Shown: piece by piece, positions 23,301 to 32,157 of the stretch
How the letters are laid out: each line of letters begins with the position of its first letter
Numbering within the stretch: the first letter of the stretch is position 1
Program-made: the position numbers and the translations under genes
Source: Tetmemena sp. SeJ-2015
Lineage: Eukaryota; Ciliophora; Spirotrichea; Sporadotrichida; Oxytrichidae
Assembly (NCBI GenBank): GCA_027382625.1
Contig: JAJKFJ010021537.1
Location: 19,816 to 83,815 of the forward strand
Length of the DNA: 64,000 nt
Direction: 5' to 3'
Notes under the pieces: model-generated
What the model saw: only the letters and a program-made list of their open reading frames with translations
The model's database searches: none
Told to the model about the DNA's origin: nothing

Positions 23301-23478
23301 AGTCATTACTTCTCCCAGGTGATTCGTTGAACTAGTTATTGTCCCCATTTTGGGAGAGAGCAGCTTGCGAGTCTTAATTCTCAGACATGGTCTCTTAGAT
23401 GCGATTCCCAATCGATGCTCCATCGTAGTAGGGATCTTGCTAGGATTCCATGTGGCTGTTTTGCAGATGAGCTGCCAT
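20359..23478 (-). CDS. XRRA1-like leucine-rich-repeat protein
   Basis: ATG 23476-23478 to TGA 20359-20361, about 900 residues. An Asn/Gln/Asp-rich N-terminus is followed by a basic region (TTTIDRIIYPVYTKRGIKY) and then leucine-rich repeats from about 22700 to 22000, with units such as LKALSEVNLQYNQIQNI, LEILNLSYNNI, LKILDLQGNALVTLP and IEDLNLSSNSF. A C-terminal cap follows (LQLLVITGNPIGLNGKQYY). The C-terminal half has an acidic patch (REDEDLDEGDMDMNM) and a Lys/Glu coiled coil. Order and spacing resemble XRRA1-type LRR proteins; the name is inference. An intron GTAAGC...TTGCAG lies near 22755-22795. Five IESs are resolved. Confidence 0.7.
20446..20494 (-). other. IES, 43 bp, pointer GAAGAT
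   Basis: ATCTTC (plus strand) at 20446-20451 and 20489-20494. Without excision the gene would stop after DDEEDQIILQ; with it the protein ends DDEEDDGLSISDKNS...SSASGM at TGA 20359-20361. Confidence 0.7.
20696..20740 (-). other. IES, 41 bp, pointer AGAT
   Basis: ATCT (plus strand) at 20696-20699 and 20737-20740. Removes an in-frame TGA and joins GKDMMQ to DDEAARLLLGLGKKK. Confidence 0.75.
20853..20918 (-). other. IES, 58 bp, pointer AATGATGA
   Basis: TCATCATT (plus strand) at 20853-20860 and 20911-20918, an eight-bp pointer. Joins KLKESTMM to RSKQSEFNSQMLGGG and removes a TGA. Confidence 0.85.
21865..21904 (-). other. IES, 35 bp, pointer TGTTA
   Basis: TAACA (plus strand) at 21865-21869 and 21900-21904. 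Joins RTPGIDML to TSPTLTQLKLFSRE and fixes the frame. Confidence 0.8.
23197..23247 (-). other. IES, 46 bp, pointer GATGA
   Basis: TCATC (plus strand) at 23197-23201 and 23243-23247. Joins IHQNLDD to TTWGNQTNPLNT and removes a TGA. Confidence 0.8.
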
Positions 23479-23514
23479 TATTTCAATCATAAGAATAATC
23501 AGCAGATACTATAA

Positions 23515-24083
23515 TCATCTATATATGTGTAATAAAGGGTCTTGGCTGGGGTTTTCCATGAGACTGCGGTCATATAACTGCTAATTGAAGAGACTGGTTT
23601 CGTCTTTACTGCCCTCGTCCAGTAAGCCCCCGCCATGAGTCGTATCCTGCTAGGATATACCTTCTTGCCTTAAATTTATCATTCTCATCATAAGAAGTTA
23701 AGATGAATTGGATAATGTTGCCCCTTATACATAGCATTCTTGACTGAGAACATTTCCGTGCTCTACACTCCGTTGCCTCCAAAGTGGCTGCTTTGGTGTT
23801 GGTCGATGCTTGCACTTTCCTTCATCACCAGAAGGGAGGAGCCCTATTTCTCGCCCATACTTTCCTGGCCATTTCCCATTCGCTAGAAGTCCTTCTTATT
23901 AGAAGTGAGCGAGTTACTATTAAGCAAACGAACTCCAATTAAAACTAATACTCATTAAGTATTAGTTTCTCTTGCAATAACCAGAGTGGCAGGTCCTTTT
24001 TGCGGAGAGATTTGTGTGAGCGAGGAGCCTTGCGTATTTAATTGGTTCAGCTGTTGCTGTGAGTCGCTGTTTTTATTTGCCAT
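23515..24083 (-). CDS. Small Gln/Ser-rich protein or N-terminus of the LRR gene
   Basis: ATG 24081-24083 (MANKNSDSQQQLNQLNTQ) to TGA 23515-23517; low complexity, hydrophilic, no domain. One IES is resolved; another break near 23700 separates FSVKNA from DTTHGGGLLDEGSKDE. Its stop is only 36 bp from the ATG of the XRRA1-like gene on the same strand, closer than expected for independent genes, so it may be the N-terminal part of that protein with an IES I could not place. Confidence 0.5.
23897..23965 (-). other. IES, 63 bp, pointer CTAATA
   Basis: TATTAG (plus strand) at 23897-23902 and 23960-23965. Excision removes a TGA and joins LVIARETN to KKDFQRMGNGQ. Confidence 0.75.
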
Positions 24084-24382
24084 GGCCAATCCTCCTATTG
24101 TAATTATAATTCAACTATTATTTCTCATTTCATCCTCGCTCCTGCTTATTTTATTTCCTCTTTCTCGAGAGAGAGAGTTCTTAAGTTTTCTTTACACTAA
24201 GAGTGGGTTGTGATATCTTTGAGAGAGCAAGAAAATAAGTTAGAATTAAAATACCAGGAAGGAGAATTTAAAAATGCGCATCAGCAACCGAAAATTCCAG
24301 AATCTTCTGCTTTTAACAACATTACAATCAAACTATTCTTATAAACTTATAGGGTATTTAACTTTTGTTGGGGCTCTCAGCG

Positions 24383-27000
24383 ATGAATGCTTTGATGGCT
24401 TAGGCTAAAAAGGGAAGAGCTGCCGACTTCTTCCCTCCAGGCATAGGAGTGAAGCTAAACATGGACGATAGCAAGTTCGAAGATGAAATTGCCAAACAAG
24501 ACCAGTTGGTGTTCCTATACGTGTTCGACTCTCAAGGAGAGAGATCCCAGCAGATGAACAACCAGATCATGCACCCCATCATGGAAGAAATGAAGAACTA
24601 CTGTGTATGGTATGCCTTCGACTGCAATCATAAGCTATATTAGAGATATTCAATCTAATCTACTATGATGGATGTATGAGAGTGAATGACGAGGATGTAA
24701 AGGCATCGAAGAGGTTCAGCATGTGTGACAACCCAGACCACACACCCTTCTTCTAGCTGTTGCAGCCTCCAGAGGTCAAAGTCAATCCTTATACCAAGCA
24801 GCCCATGAAGATGAGCTCAGTCGCCTACCAGGACAGAGAGGTCACAGTCCCCAAGGTCAAGTCCTTCATCCTCAACAACCTTCCAGACTTCTCCACTAAG
24901 ATAGACTCCAAGCAAGCACTCCAAGCTTTCATGAGCGAGGAAGACAACCAAGTCAACAAGGTTATTCTCTTCTCCAACAAAACCAAGACACCCCCAGTAT
25001 TCAAGGCTTCATTCGTATGTTATGATAGTCATCTTATTATCACTATAATGAAGGCTTTGAATGGGTACTACAGAGATAGAATAAGATTCGGCTTTGTGCA
25101 GATTAGCAAGCAAGAAGTGTTGGAAGAGTTCAAGGATGACTTGGGCCCTAAGTTCCCACAAGTGCTACTCCTTCAGTCCTTTGACGTTGATGCTAACCGC
25201 ACTAACGAGCAAGTGGTTCGCATCCCCTTCCAGAAAAAGGATATCAAGTTCGATAAAGGATAGGTTTGATTCTAGATGTGCTTGTTTATAATCGATGACC
25301 TGAAGGACTTCTTGCAGGATCATGCAAGGTATGGCAAGTATGAGCCCACTGAGTCATCTCAGAAAGCCAAGACTTCTCAGAGTTCATCTTCCTCCTCTTC
25401 AGATGACAGCTCTACTTCTTCTTCTTCTTCCTCCTCAAAGAGAGATCGTAAGAAGCCCTACGCAGAGCTATACGACTACAGGTAACTTAACAGCAAGATC
25501 CTAGAGTAGGAGAAGGCAGCTCTCGTTTTCTATGTGGCCACTCAAAACCTGACCCAGGAGGTACCCCTCTTCGACAAGATCTTCCAGCAGGTTAACGGGC
25601 CTTTGAACGTGGGAGTTTTCTATGTGAACTAGTCAGCACCAGATTATGGTGAGCTCTCCACTAAGCTCAAGCTTGGTAAGAAGCTGCCTCAGCTGAGACT
25701 CTACAAGAACAACATCTTCGGTGAGGACAAGAATGCTAAGAGCTACGAGATCTACTTGAAGTCAGGCAGCAAGGGCCTCGCTTAGGTAATGGAGGAGCTT
25801 AACACCGGCATCGAGCACGACGTCAGGGAGGTCAGCGAGAAGATCTTCAACAACATGGCCGTCACTGCCGCCGTCGAGGAGAAGAAGAATAATAAAAATA
25901 ATGATATCTCTAATTGTATATTAATTATTGTGGGTGAAGAATGTGATAGTGTACTTCTACAACGACGAGAAGATCTCCCTCCACTTCAAGGCACTCAGCT
26001 CAGTCCAGTATCTACATGATGACTTCGTCTTCATGTCCATCTTCGACCCCTCTGACCAGATCCTCGAGGCCTTCCAAGTCAAGCAACTCCCAGCTGTTGG
26101 ATTCATCAGAAATATAAAATAAATAAATAATTTTTATATTATATTTTTTATTTTATTTATTTTATGGAGGTATCCTGAAGGCACAAGGAGACGACACCTC
26201 AAGTGCAAGGCAGTTCACCTACGGAGGTCCTATTGTATTCGAAGACCTGCTTAAGAACCTGCTCCACCTGGAGGGCAAGGAGGACGACTACGAGATGAAG
26301 AAGAAGCTGCAGGCCAAGACCAGGGACAGGAAGTTCGAGGAGATCACCAACCAGTACAAGTTCCAGCAGAACTGCCTCGACAAGGGCAAGGGCTGCGCCA
26401 TCGCCTTCCTCTCCGGCAACCAGCAGCTTGACTACGAGGTCAACAACCACAAGGAGTACATCGAGACCCTCGAGCAGCTCGAGAAGGAAGCCAAGCACCT
26501 CCCCCTCTACTACATGTGGGTCAACGCCTCCTGCCATGTAAGCCTTTCCTCTTATAATGTTTAACTCATCTTTATAGACCTATCTGCTTGAGAAGTTTGA
26601 AATAAATCCGATGTTCATCCCCACCGTGATCTTCTACTTGCCTGAGAAGGACAAGTCAGCCCACCTCATCGGCAAGTTCGACAAGGAGACCATCTAGAAG
26701 CACGAGCAGAAGTTCATCAATGGCAAGCTGGCCACCTTCCCCATGAAGGCCAAGGCAGCAGATCTCTTGATTTAGGATCTGGACTGCCCTAATCTCTAAC
26801 TTGATATTCCTGCAGGAGTAGATAGCGACTCAGGCGATTCCAGCTTTGACGATGAGATCCTGAAAGAGATCTTAGAAGAGGAGAAACAGAGACAGCAAGA
26901 ACTCAATAAGAAGATGAAAGCAGAGAGGGAATCGAGAGGAGAAGGCGAGAAGAAGAAAAAGAAGAAGAAGAAGGCAGCGCCCAAGAAGGAAGATCTTTGA
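24383..27000 (+). CDS. Multi-thioredoxin-fold (PDI-like) protein without CXXC
   Basis: ATG 24383 to TGA 26998-27000, about 765 residues after joining. Successive thioredoxin-like units can be read: QLVFLYVFDSQGERSQQMN near the start; a unit containing YYRDRIRFGFVQIS; a Ser-rich linker near 25380-25440; a unit with AALVFYVATQNLTQE; one with NVIVYFYNDEKISLHFK and the cis-Pro-like motif QLPAVGFIRN; and one with MFIPTVIFYLPEKD. The C-terminus is a charged helix ending in a Lys run. None of the units I read shows a CXXC active site, so oxidoreductase activity is unlikely; a binding or structural role is inference. No clear signal peptide. Codons are GC-richer than in neighbours, which suggests high expression. 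Five IESs and one intron resolve the whole frame. Confidence 0.8.
24625..24655 (+). other. IES, 26 bp, pointer CAATC
   Basis: CAATC at 24625-24629 and 24651-24655. Excision gives YAFDCNLIYYDGCMRVND in one frame. Confidence 0.9.
25003..25057 (+). other. IES, 48 bp, pointer AAGGCTT
   Basis: AAGGCTT at 25003-25009 and 25051-25057. In frame either way; the AT-rich insert interrupts PPVFKALNGYYRDR. Confidence 0.8.
25250..25296 (+). other. IES, 42 bp, pointer TCGAT
   Basis: TCGAT at 25250-25254 and 25292-25296. Removes an in-frame TGA and joins KKDIKFD to DLKDFLQDHARYG. Confidence 0.85.
25884..25942 (+). other. IES, 52 bp, pointer GAAGAAT
   Basis: GAAGAAT at 25884-25890 and 25936-25942 around an AT-rich insert. 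Joining gives VEEKKNVIVYFYNDEK and restores the frame. Confidence 0.9.
26112..26165 (+). other. IES, 52 bp, pointer AT
   Basis: An almost pure A/T insert between AT at 26112-26113 and 26164-26165. Excision gives VGFIRNGGILKAQGDD. The two-base pointer leaves the exact boundary uncertain. Confidence 0.7.
26538..26577 (+). other. Intron, 40 bp
   Basis: GTAAGC...TTTATAG between CAT and ACC codons; removal joins VNASCH to TYLLEKFEINP. Confidence 0.85.
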
Positions 27001-27196
27001 AGCAACAGCAAAGCAGTAGTAGAGTTAAGCTAAGCTGGTTAAGATCATTTAGTCTTTATGATATATAATTTGGAATTCCCTTTCTCAGAAATATTCAAAG
27101 GGGAATATGAAGAGTTGCTTTTAGAGGTGCGATTGATTCATTTGTCAAGCAATCACTCAAATAATAATATAAGCTTAATCATCACTCAGCAATAAA

Positions 27197-28186
27197 ATGG
27201 AACTCGTTGTAGTCAATGGCTCAAACGCCATCGCCAGAGGAGTCATCTCTCGCCTCGTTGGCAAGCAGTACTCCAAGATCAGACTCCTCGACTTCAGACC
27301 CTATCGTCAATCAGTCTACAACTTCCAGCGCCAACTCCCTCAGGGCGTCACTCTTGAAAAGCGCATGGTTCAGAGTGCAGCAGCCCTCGAACACGGAATC
27401 GAAGGAGCCTCTGAGGTGATTTACTTCACCCACGATTACTCTGCTAACGCAGCTGATAAGAACTCTTTCCTTACTGGAACTGCTAAACTCGCCAAGAGAC
27501 AAGGCGTCCAGAAACTTGTCGCAGTTTGCCCAGTTGAGCATGAACTTTACTATACTGAAGACGAGAAGGCTCCCCTTAAGAAGTCTGCTGAGGCTCAGGC
27601 TGAGGCTCTCAAGATTAATTCCAACCTTGCCATCCTCACCACTGACTTGGTGTACGGTCGCTATGCCACTCTCTTGCAATTCGTTGCTCAATGCGCTGAA
27701 GCTGGCCGCATCCCCTCAGCAATTGGAAACGCCTCCTAACATCATTTCAAGCCAGTTTCTGAGTAGGACTTGGCCAACGCAGTTCAGCACAGTTTGAGCA
27801 ACTTCGCCTCCGTCAAGGGACAAAACCTTCTTGTGAACGGAGCTCACGAGGCAACTCTTAAAGATCTCCTCAGAGTTATCGAGGGAGTTGTTGGCAAGGG
27901 CGAGGGCACTACCGGCAAACAGGGCTCTCTCCTTGGTCTCAGAATTTCCGACTACATCGAGGAGTTCTTCGTGGGCATCACTGCTGACAAGAACTTTAGA
28001 AACATTGCTGAGGACTTCGAGGCTCACAGAACCAATCTCTCAGAGGGCAGAGTAAACTTCCACGACCACACTGGAGTCAAGAGAGAATCAAGCGGCATCA
28101 GAGAGACTTACCAGGCACTCAAGCTGAGACAGGAAGATCTGATTCTCCCCACATTCACTGACTACAAAATGGCAGGACTCAACTGA
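27197..28186 (+). CDS. NAD(P)-binding extended-SDR protein (NDUFA9/NmrA-like)
   Basis: Complete 329-residue protein from ATG 27197 to TGA 28184-28186, with TAA at 27737 and TAG at 27764 as internal Gln codons and no IES or intron. The N-terminus (ELVVVNGSNAIARGVISRL) is a Rossmann beta-alpha turn with a relaxed Gly motif, followed by GASEVIYFTH and LAILTTDLVYGRY, as in atypical extended short-chain dehydrogenases such as NDUFA9 (mitochondrial complex I) and NmrA-like sensors. The YxxxK pair is not evident, suggesting a structural rather than catalytic nucleotide-binding role. No strong presequence is visible. The exact subfamily is inference. Confidence 0.75.
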
Positions 28187-29918
28187 GCGATAGAAGTGAT
28201 TGCAGAAATAGTGGATAATGCAATAATAAAGTAAAGAATATTATTAAATAGGGATCATATTAAACTTACTAGCGAGTGCGATGAGTGGCTAGCAGGGACC
28301 CAAACAGAGAACCTTAACAGAGATTAAAGCTCAAAGCTCCACCTTAACCTAGACTCTAAGCTAGGAATAACAGACCAATAGACATCCTGCGATAATTTCA
28401 AAGCGGATGTGGTTAATAAAACGTCTGAATCAGTAGACGTTAAAACCATTAACTGGAGCCCAAATGGGAAAACTTACTCAAACCAACTTTTATTTAACAA
28501 TGAGATCAAAGAGATCAACGAGCCTTGACCACATGAACATTTACTAGATAACTCGTATTTCATGAAAAACTAAGGAAAAAGGGACAAAGAAAGATCGACG
28601 AGCTCTTCCACAAACATTCCTTGTTGGGGGTAGAGATCATTGCTTAACCAAAATGGCACATTAACCCATGAAAAGCTTTGAGGAATCCAAAAATCCGGAA
28701 ATTTAAAACCAGTCAAGCGCTTTAAATGGGACACAATGTAGTTAACTACTTCAATCTTAATCACACCTACCAGTTCCAATCCTCCATGGTAAAATCTTTG
28801 TTAAAAAAGGAAACCCATTTGAGAGGATCATTGCCGCCATTACTAAATCACCCCCCAACACTAGGGTAATAGTAAACCAGACCGGATTCAACTTGACCAA
28901 AATCTACCAAATCCATTTTTACTGAAAAAGAACTCCCAAAAATCTTGAGGTAAGATTAAGGACAAGATCAAACTCCAAGTTTATAATATGAACTAGATTT
29001 AAAAACTAATGAACAATTTGGAGATAAAATTGAATTTGACCTCAAGATAGTCTTAAACAAGCTTTAAGTGGAAAGAAACCTAAAGAAAAGAAAGATGGAA
29101 AAATATCATTTTGGACTAAAGTAATCCAACAAGCCAAATATAAAAAAAATTAAAAAACATTTGCAACTGTTAACGGGAAATTTAGATGGCAAGACTTGGG
29201 TGAGGGAAATTAAGAGTTTTCAAAAACACCGACAAAGAACATACTGAAACAACTTTAGAACGGGGACAACACAGTTGGTACAAAAAACCCCAAAAAGATA
29301 CATAGAACCAAAGTCTATATGACGCTTAAAGTCAAATACGAAAAAGCAACCTTTTTAAACCCCAACTGATGGTGGGCCCACTACAAAAGAAAACGAGGAT
29401 ATAATCAAGAACCTTCGTTTTTGAAGTTTTAAATTCCCGACTTCAGGAGTCCCCTAATTTAAAACTAATTCGGTAGCTATAAAGCCTTTTTAAACACCCC
29501 TATACAAATCTCCCTGGAGGAAAATATCGAAAGAAGATTTAAATCTCGAGAGGAAACACGACGAACCCACACAAAACAGAAGTAGGAAAACGAACACCAT
29601 AAGGGGAAACAAGATCCAGACAAACACGAACAAAATGGACATAGTTTGTTTTATTAATTTATTAAAGGACTAACACGGGGGGGCGTTGACTTCCCCAAAT
29701 TAACAATAAACCAAGACCAGATGCTAAAATGCGTTTTATTTTATTTTTAATTTTTTATTAAAATAAAGAGGCAGCTTAGTATGCGATTTCACAAGAATAA
29801 AACTGGTTTTAATCTATTTAAACCCTACCTTTTATTTTAAATCTAACTTTTTTTTAAAAAAGGGTTTGGTAATAGAGAAGAGTAAGTGTGTTTGTATATT
29901 TGTAATGAGAAAAGTAGA
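28187..29918. other. Gene-free stretch
   Basis: About 1.7 kb with no coding frame I can support. From about 28560 it contains runs of identical bases resembling the poor-quality stretches near 50 kb and 55-60 kb. Probably germline-limited DNA, possibly of reduced sequence quality. Confidence 0.5.
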
Positions 29919-31017
29919 TCACTAATTCTTGTCAGTTAGAACTTAAGATATAATCTTGGATAGTGTATCAAGGGAATCTTTCATGACTTCATCAATGATC
30001 ATTTCCTTGAGTTTTGACTTGACAGCCCCACTGCATCTTAACTGAGGCTAAGGAATCTATACAACTCTTTTGGAAAGCTTAATAAATTTATGTGATTGAT
30101 GTTTAACTCCGAGTACTTTCTTCTCTGAAAGAACAGAGTGATCGAAGATAGGGTAGCAAACAAGAGGAAGGTTAGTGGAGATATCAATGCTTCCGTTAAA
30201 AGATCTCTCCTGCTATGGCTGAGCAAATATCACGCCTATCTTTTATTCAGCCACTTCAACTGCTAGTGAGTTTATGGAAGACTTAACCTCAGCCGAATAA
30301 TTTGGAATGGAAGTTTGTTATGAAATTGAATTATAAGAATTGAGAGGGTGATCAAGCTGACTTGAATTAATGTGTTGCGGTCCGTTAGTTTAGCCAAGTG
30401 GATTATGCTCCAAGAGATAGGCTTGCAGAGGATTGGAAGGTTAGGCGCTGCTGCCTGTGTGCTGATACCAGAGAGACTAGCCATCTCTTATGAAGATGAA
30501 TCTTGTTTATTGCACTCCAAACATATCCCTAACTAAAATATTGTCATAAGCAAAAGTTTGCTGACTCATCACTTTTTTTAACTAGGCTTTCAATTTGATA
30601 GCTGATAGCAGTCTCCCCATCCCTGGCTGCATCTATCAGTAGTCTGGCCTTCGTGATGATCTTCTTGAGATTCATCTGCTGCTTCAAGTGGTTCCGAGAC
30701 TCTTAGAATCTACTCAGCAACAAGCCACACATCTGTGCAAGCCCATCCCCTAAAAAGTAGTCGTCCAAAGATGCCTATCGAAGTAAGTTTATCTCCAGGA
30801 TTCCTATGAGTATAGAAGTGCGAGGGTGCTTCACAGGTAGAGCTAGTACAAACTACCTCTCCTTAAAGCCATAAGGATCGATCTTAACTCTTATGCTTGA
30901 GAGTGAAGATTTGAATTTAGAGTTTTCAGGGTGAGAAGTTAAGCAACACTAACACTGGGAGGTAAAGCAGCAGGGTAATTTAGAGAGTAGACTCGCTACG
31001 CTAAAGTAAACAATCAT
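29919..31017 (-). CDS. GAF-like domain protein with disordered middle
   Basis: Frame from ATG 31015-31017 to TGA 29919-29921, about 330 residues. Residues ~60-115 (FVLALPVKHPRTSILIGILEI and LGDGLAQMCGLLLSRFQ) resemble the second half of a GAF-type sensor domain. A helical segment follows, then a Gln/Ser/Asn-rich linker and a basic C-terminal region (SKLKEMIIDEVMKDSLD). The 85-bp IES at 30482-30570 is resolved. Its start is only ~70 bp from the divergent kelch gene. The domain call is from pattern only. Confidence 0.5.
30482..30570 (-). other. IES, 85 bp, pointer GATG
   Basis: CATC (plus strand) at 30482-30485 and 30567-30570. Excision removes a TGA and joins LVKKSD to GQSLWYQHTGSS. Confidence 0.75.
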
Positions 31018-31085
31018 CGTAGCATCTAGGTGCGAACACACCTTTAAAAAGAGGCAGCTCTTTCAAAAACTAAAAGCCCTTGCTG

Positions 31086-32157
31086 ATGCAAAATTATCTC
31101 TCAGCTAAGAAAGGAGAAAACTAAGGAGGTGCTTTGAATGCTCGCTCTGGCTAGAAGAAGATAATATGGTTCAGATGGGGTACGTATGAGGCTTTCAAGT
31201 TTGACGCAAAGAACGATCGGTGGAATCCTATAGATGCCAGGCCTCTATAGCCCTATCTCTACTTCTCATCAGTTGTTCACCTTAACTATCACAGAGGGGC
31301 GATGCTCATAGGAGGTTCAGATGAAGATGCTAACTACTATCGAAGAGTTGTACACTTTGAGGAGTACAAAATATTCAAGGACAGGGCACCTATGATTTGC
31401 AAGAGGGCTTTCTTCTGCTCCCTTCATTGCTAAAGTACAGACTAGATTTTTGCTTTTGGGGGTAACGACGGTGATAAGGACTTGAAATAAGTTGAACTCT
31501 ATGACCTTGAATATAATAACTGGATTGAGCTCCCGAAGATGAACCAAGCTAGAAATGGAGGTAGCTGCATTATTTTTGAGAAGCATAGAGCAATATTTCT
31601 TCTAGGTGGAGCTAACCTTGAACAAGGGTCTTTGAACAGCATTGAAAGATTCGACATGCAGACTCAAACTTGGGAACTGATAAATTTGCACCTGATTGTC
31701 CCTTTGCATGATTTTGTGTGCCACTCTATTGGCAAGAATAGGATACTTATACTTGGACAGCCTGACACTAACACTTCTCAGCTTTTGCTAAACTAGGATT
31801 AAAGTTAGTAGCAGTCTTAGAGAGTGGCAGAATAGCCAGTCCAGCTACAGATAATAGACTTCTCCTTTCATCTTCAAAATGAGTGCAGACTCCCAGATAC
31901 CCTTGGCTAAACCTATCTGCCTACTTTCTTGGATGCAGCCGGATTCTTATACATTTTCCACGGCTACTTAGATAACAGCCTCAGTAATCCATCACAAATG
32001 TGCAGACCTTAATCCAGCTGCAATCTGTAAATATGCAAGAGTTTATTGATAAGCAGATGCTTGTTTAGCAGTAAATACTGTAGCATTAGCAAATAGAGTA
32101 AAAGTAGTAATTTTGAATATTTCTTCTAATTGATTCATAGATTCTCTCATGCTTGAT
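31086..32157 (+). CDS. Kelch-repeat protein
   Basis: ATG 31086 (MQNYLSAKKGENQGG); the frame stays open to a TGA near 32157. Kelch blades show the double-Gly and spaced Tyr/Trp pattern: MLIGGSDEDANYYRR, IFAFGGNDGDKDLKQ with YDLEYNNWIELPKMNQ, IFLLGGANLEQGS with FDMQTQTWELI, and ILILGQPDTN. Kelch propellers bind partner proteins. A Gln-rich insert is at 31795-31850. No IES found. The last ~165 bp lie opposite the end of the TRIM-like gene, and the real 3' end may be earlier or on another MDS. Confidence 0.75.

Noticed and set aside
24621..24660. Programmed ribosomal frameshift in the PDI-like gene (Euplotes-like)
   Set aside because: The CAATC-bounded 26-bp IES explains the shift exactly, and TAG is used as Gln downstream, which excludes the Euplotes code.
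26112..26165. Reading the A/T insert in the PDI-like gene as an intron
   Set aside because: There is no GT at the 5' end or AG at the 3' end; a pointer-type IES fits and keeps the frame.
26199..26537. Leu/Val-rich minus-strand open frame
   Set aside because: It is the antisense shadow of the GC-rich, Lys/Glu/Asp-rich PDI-like gene.
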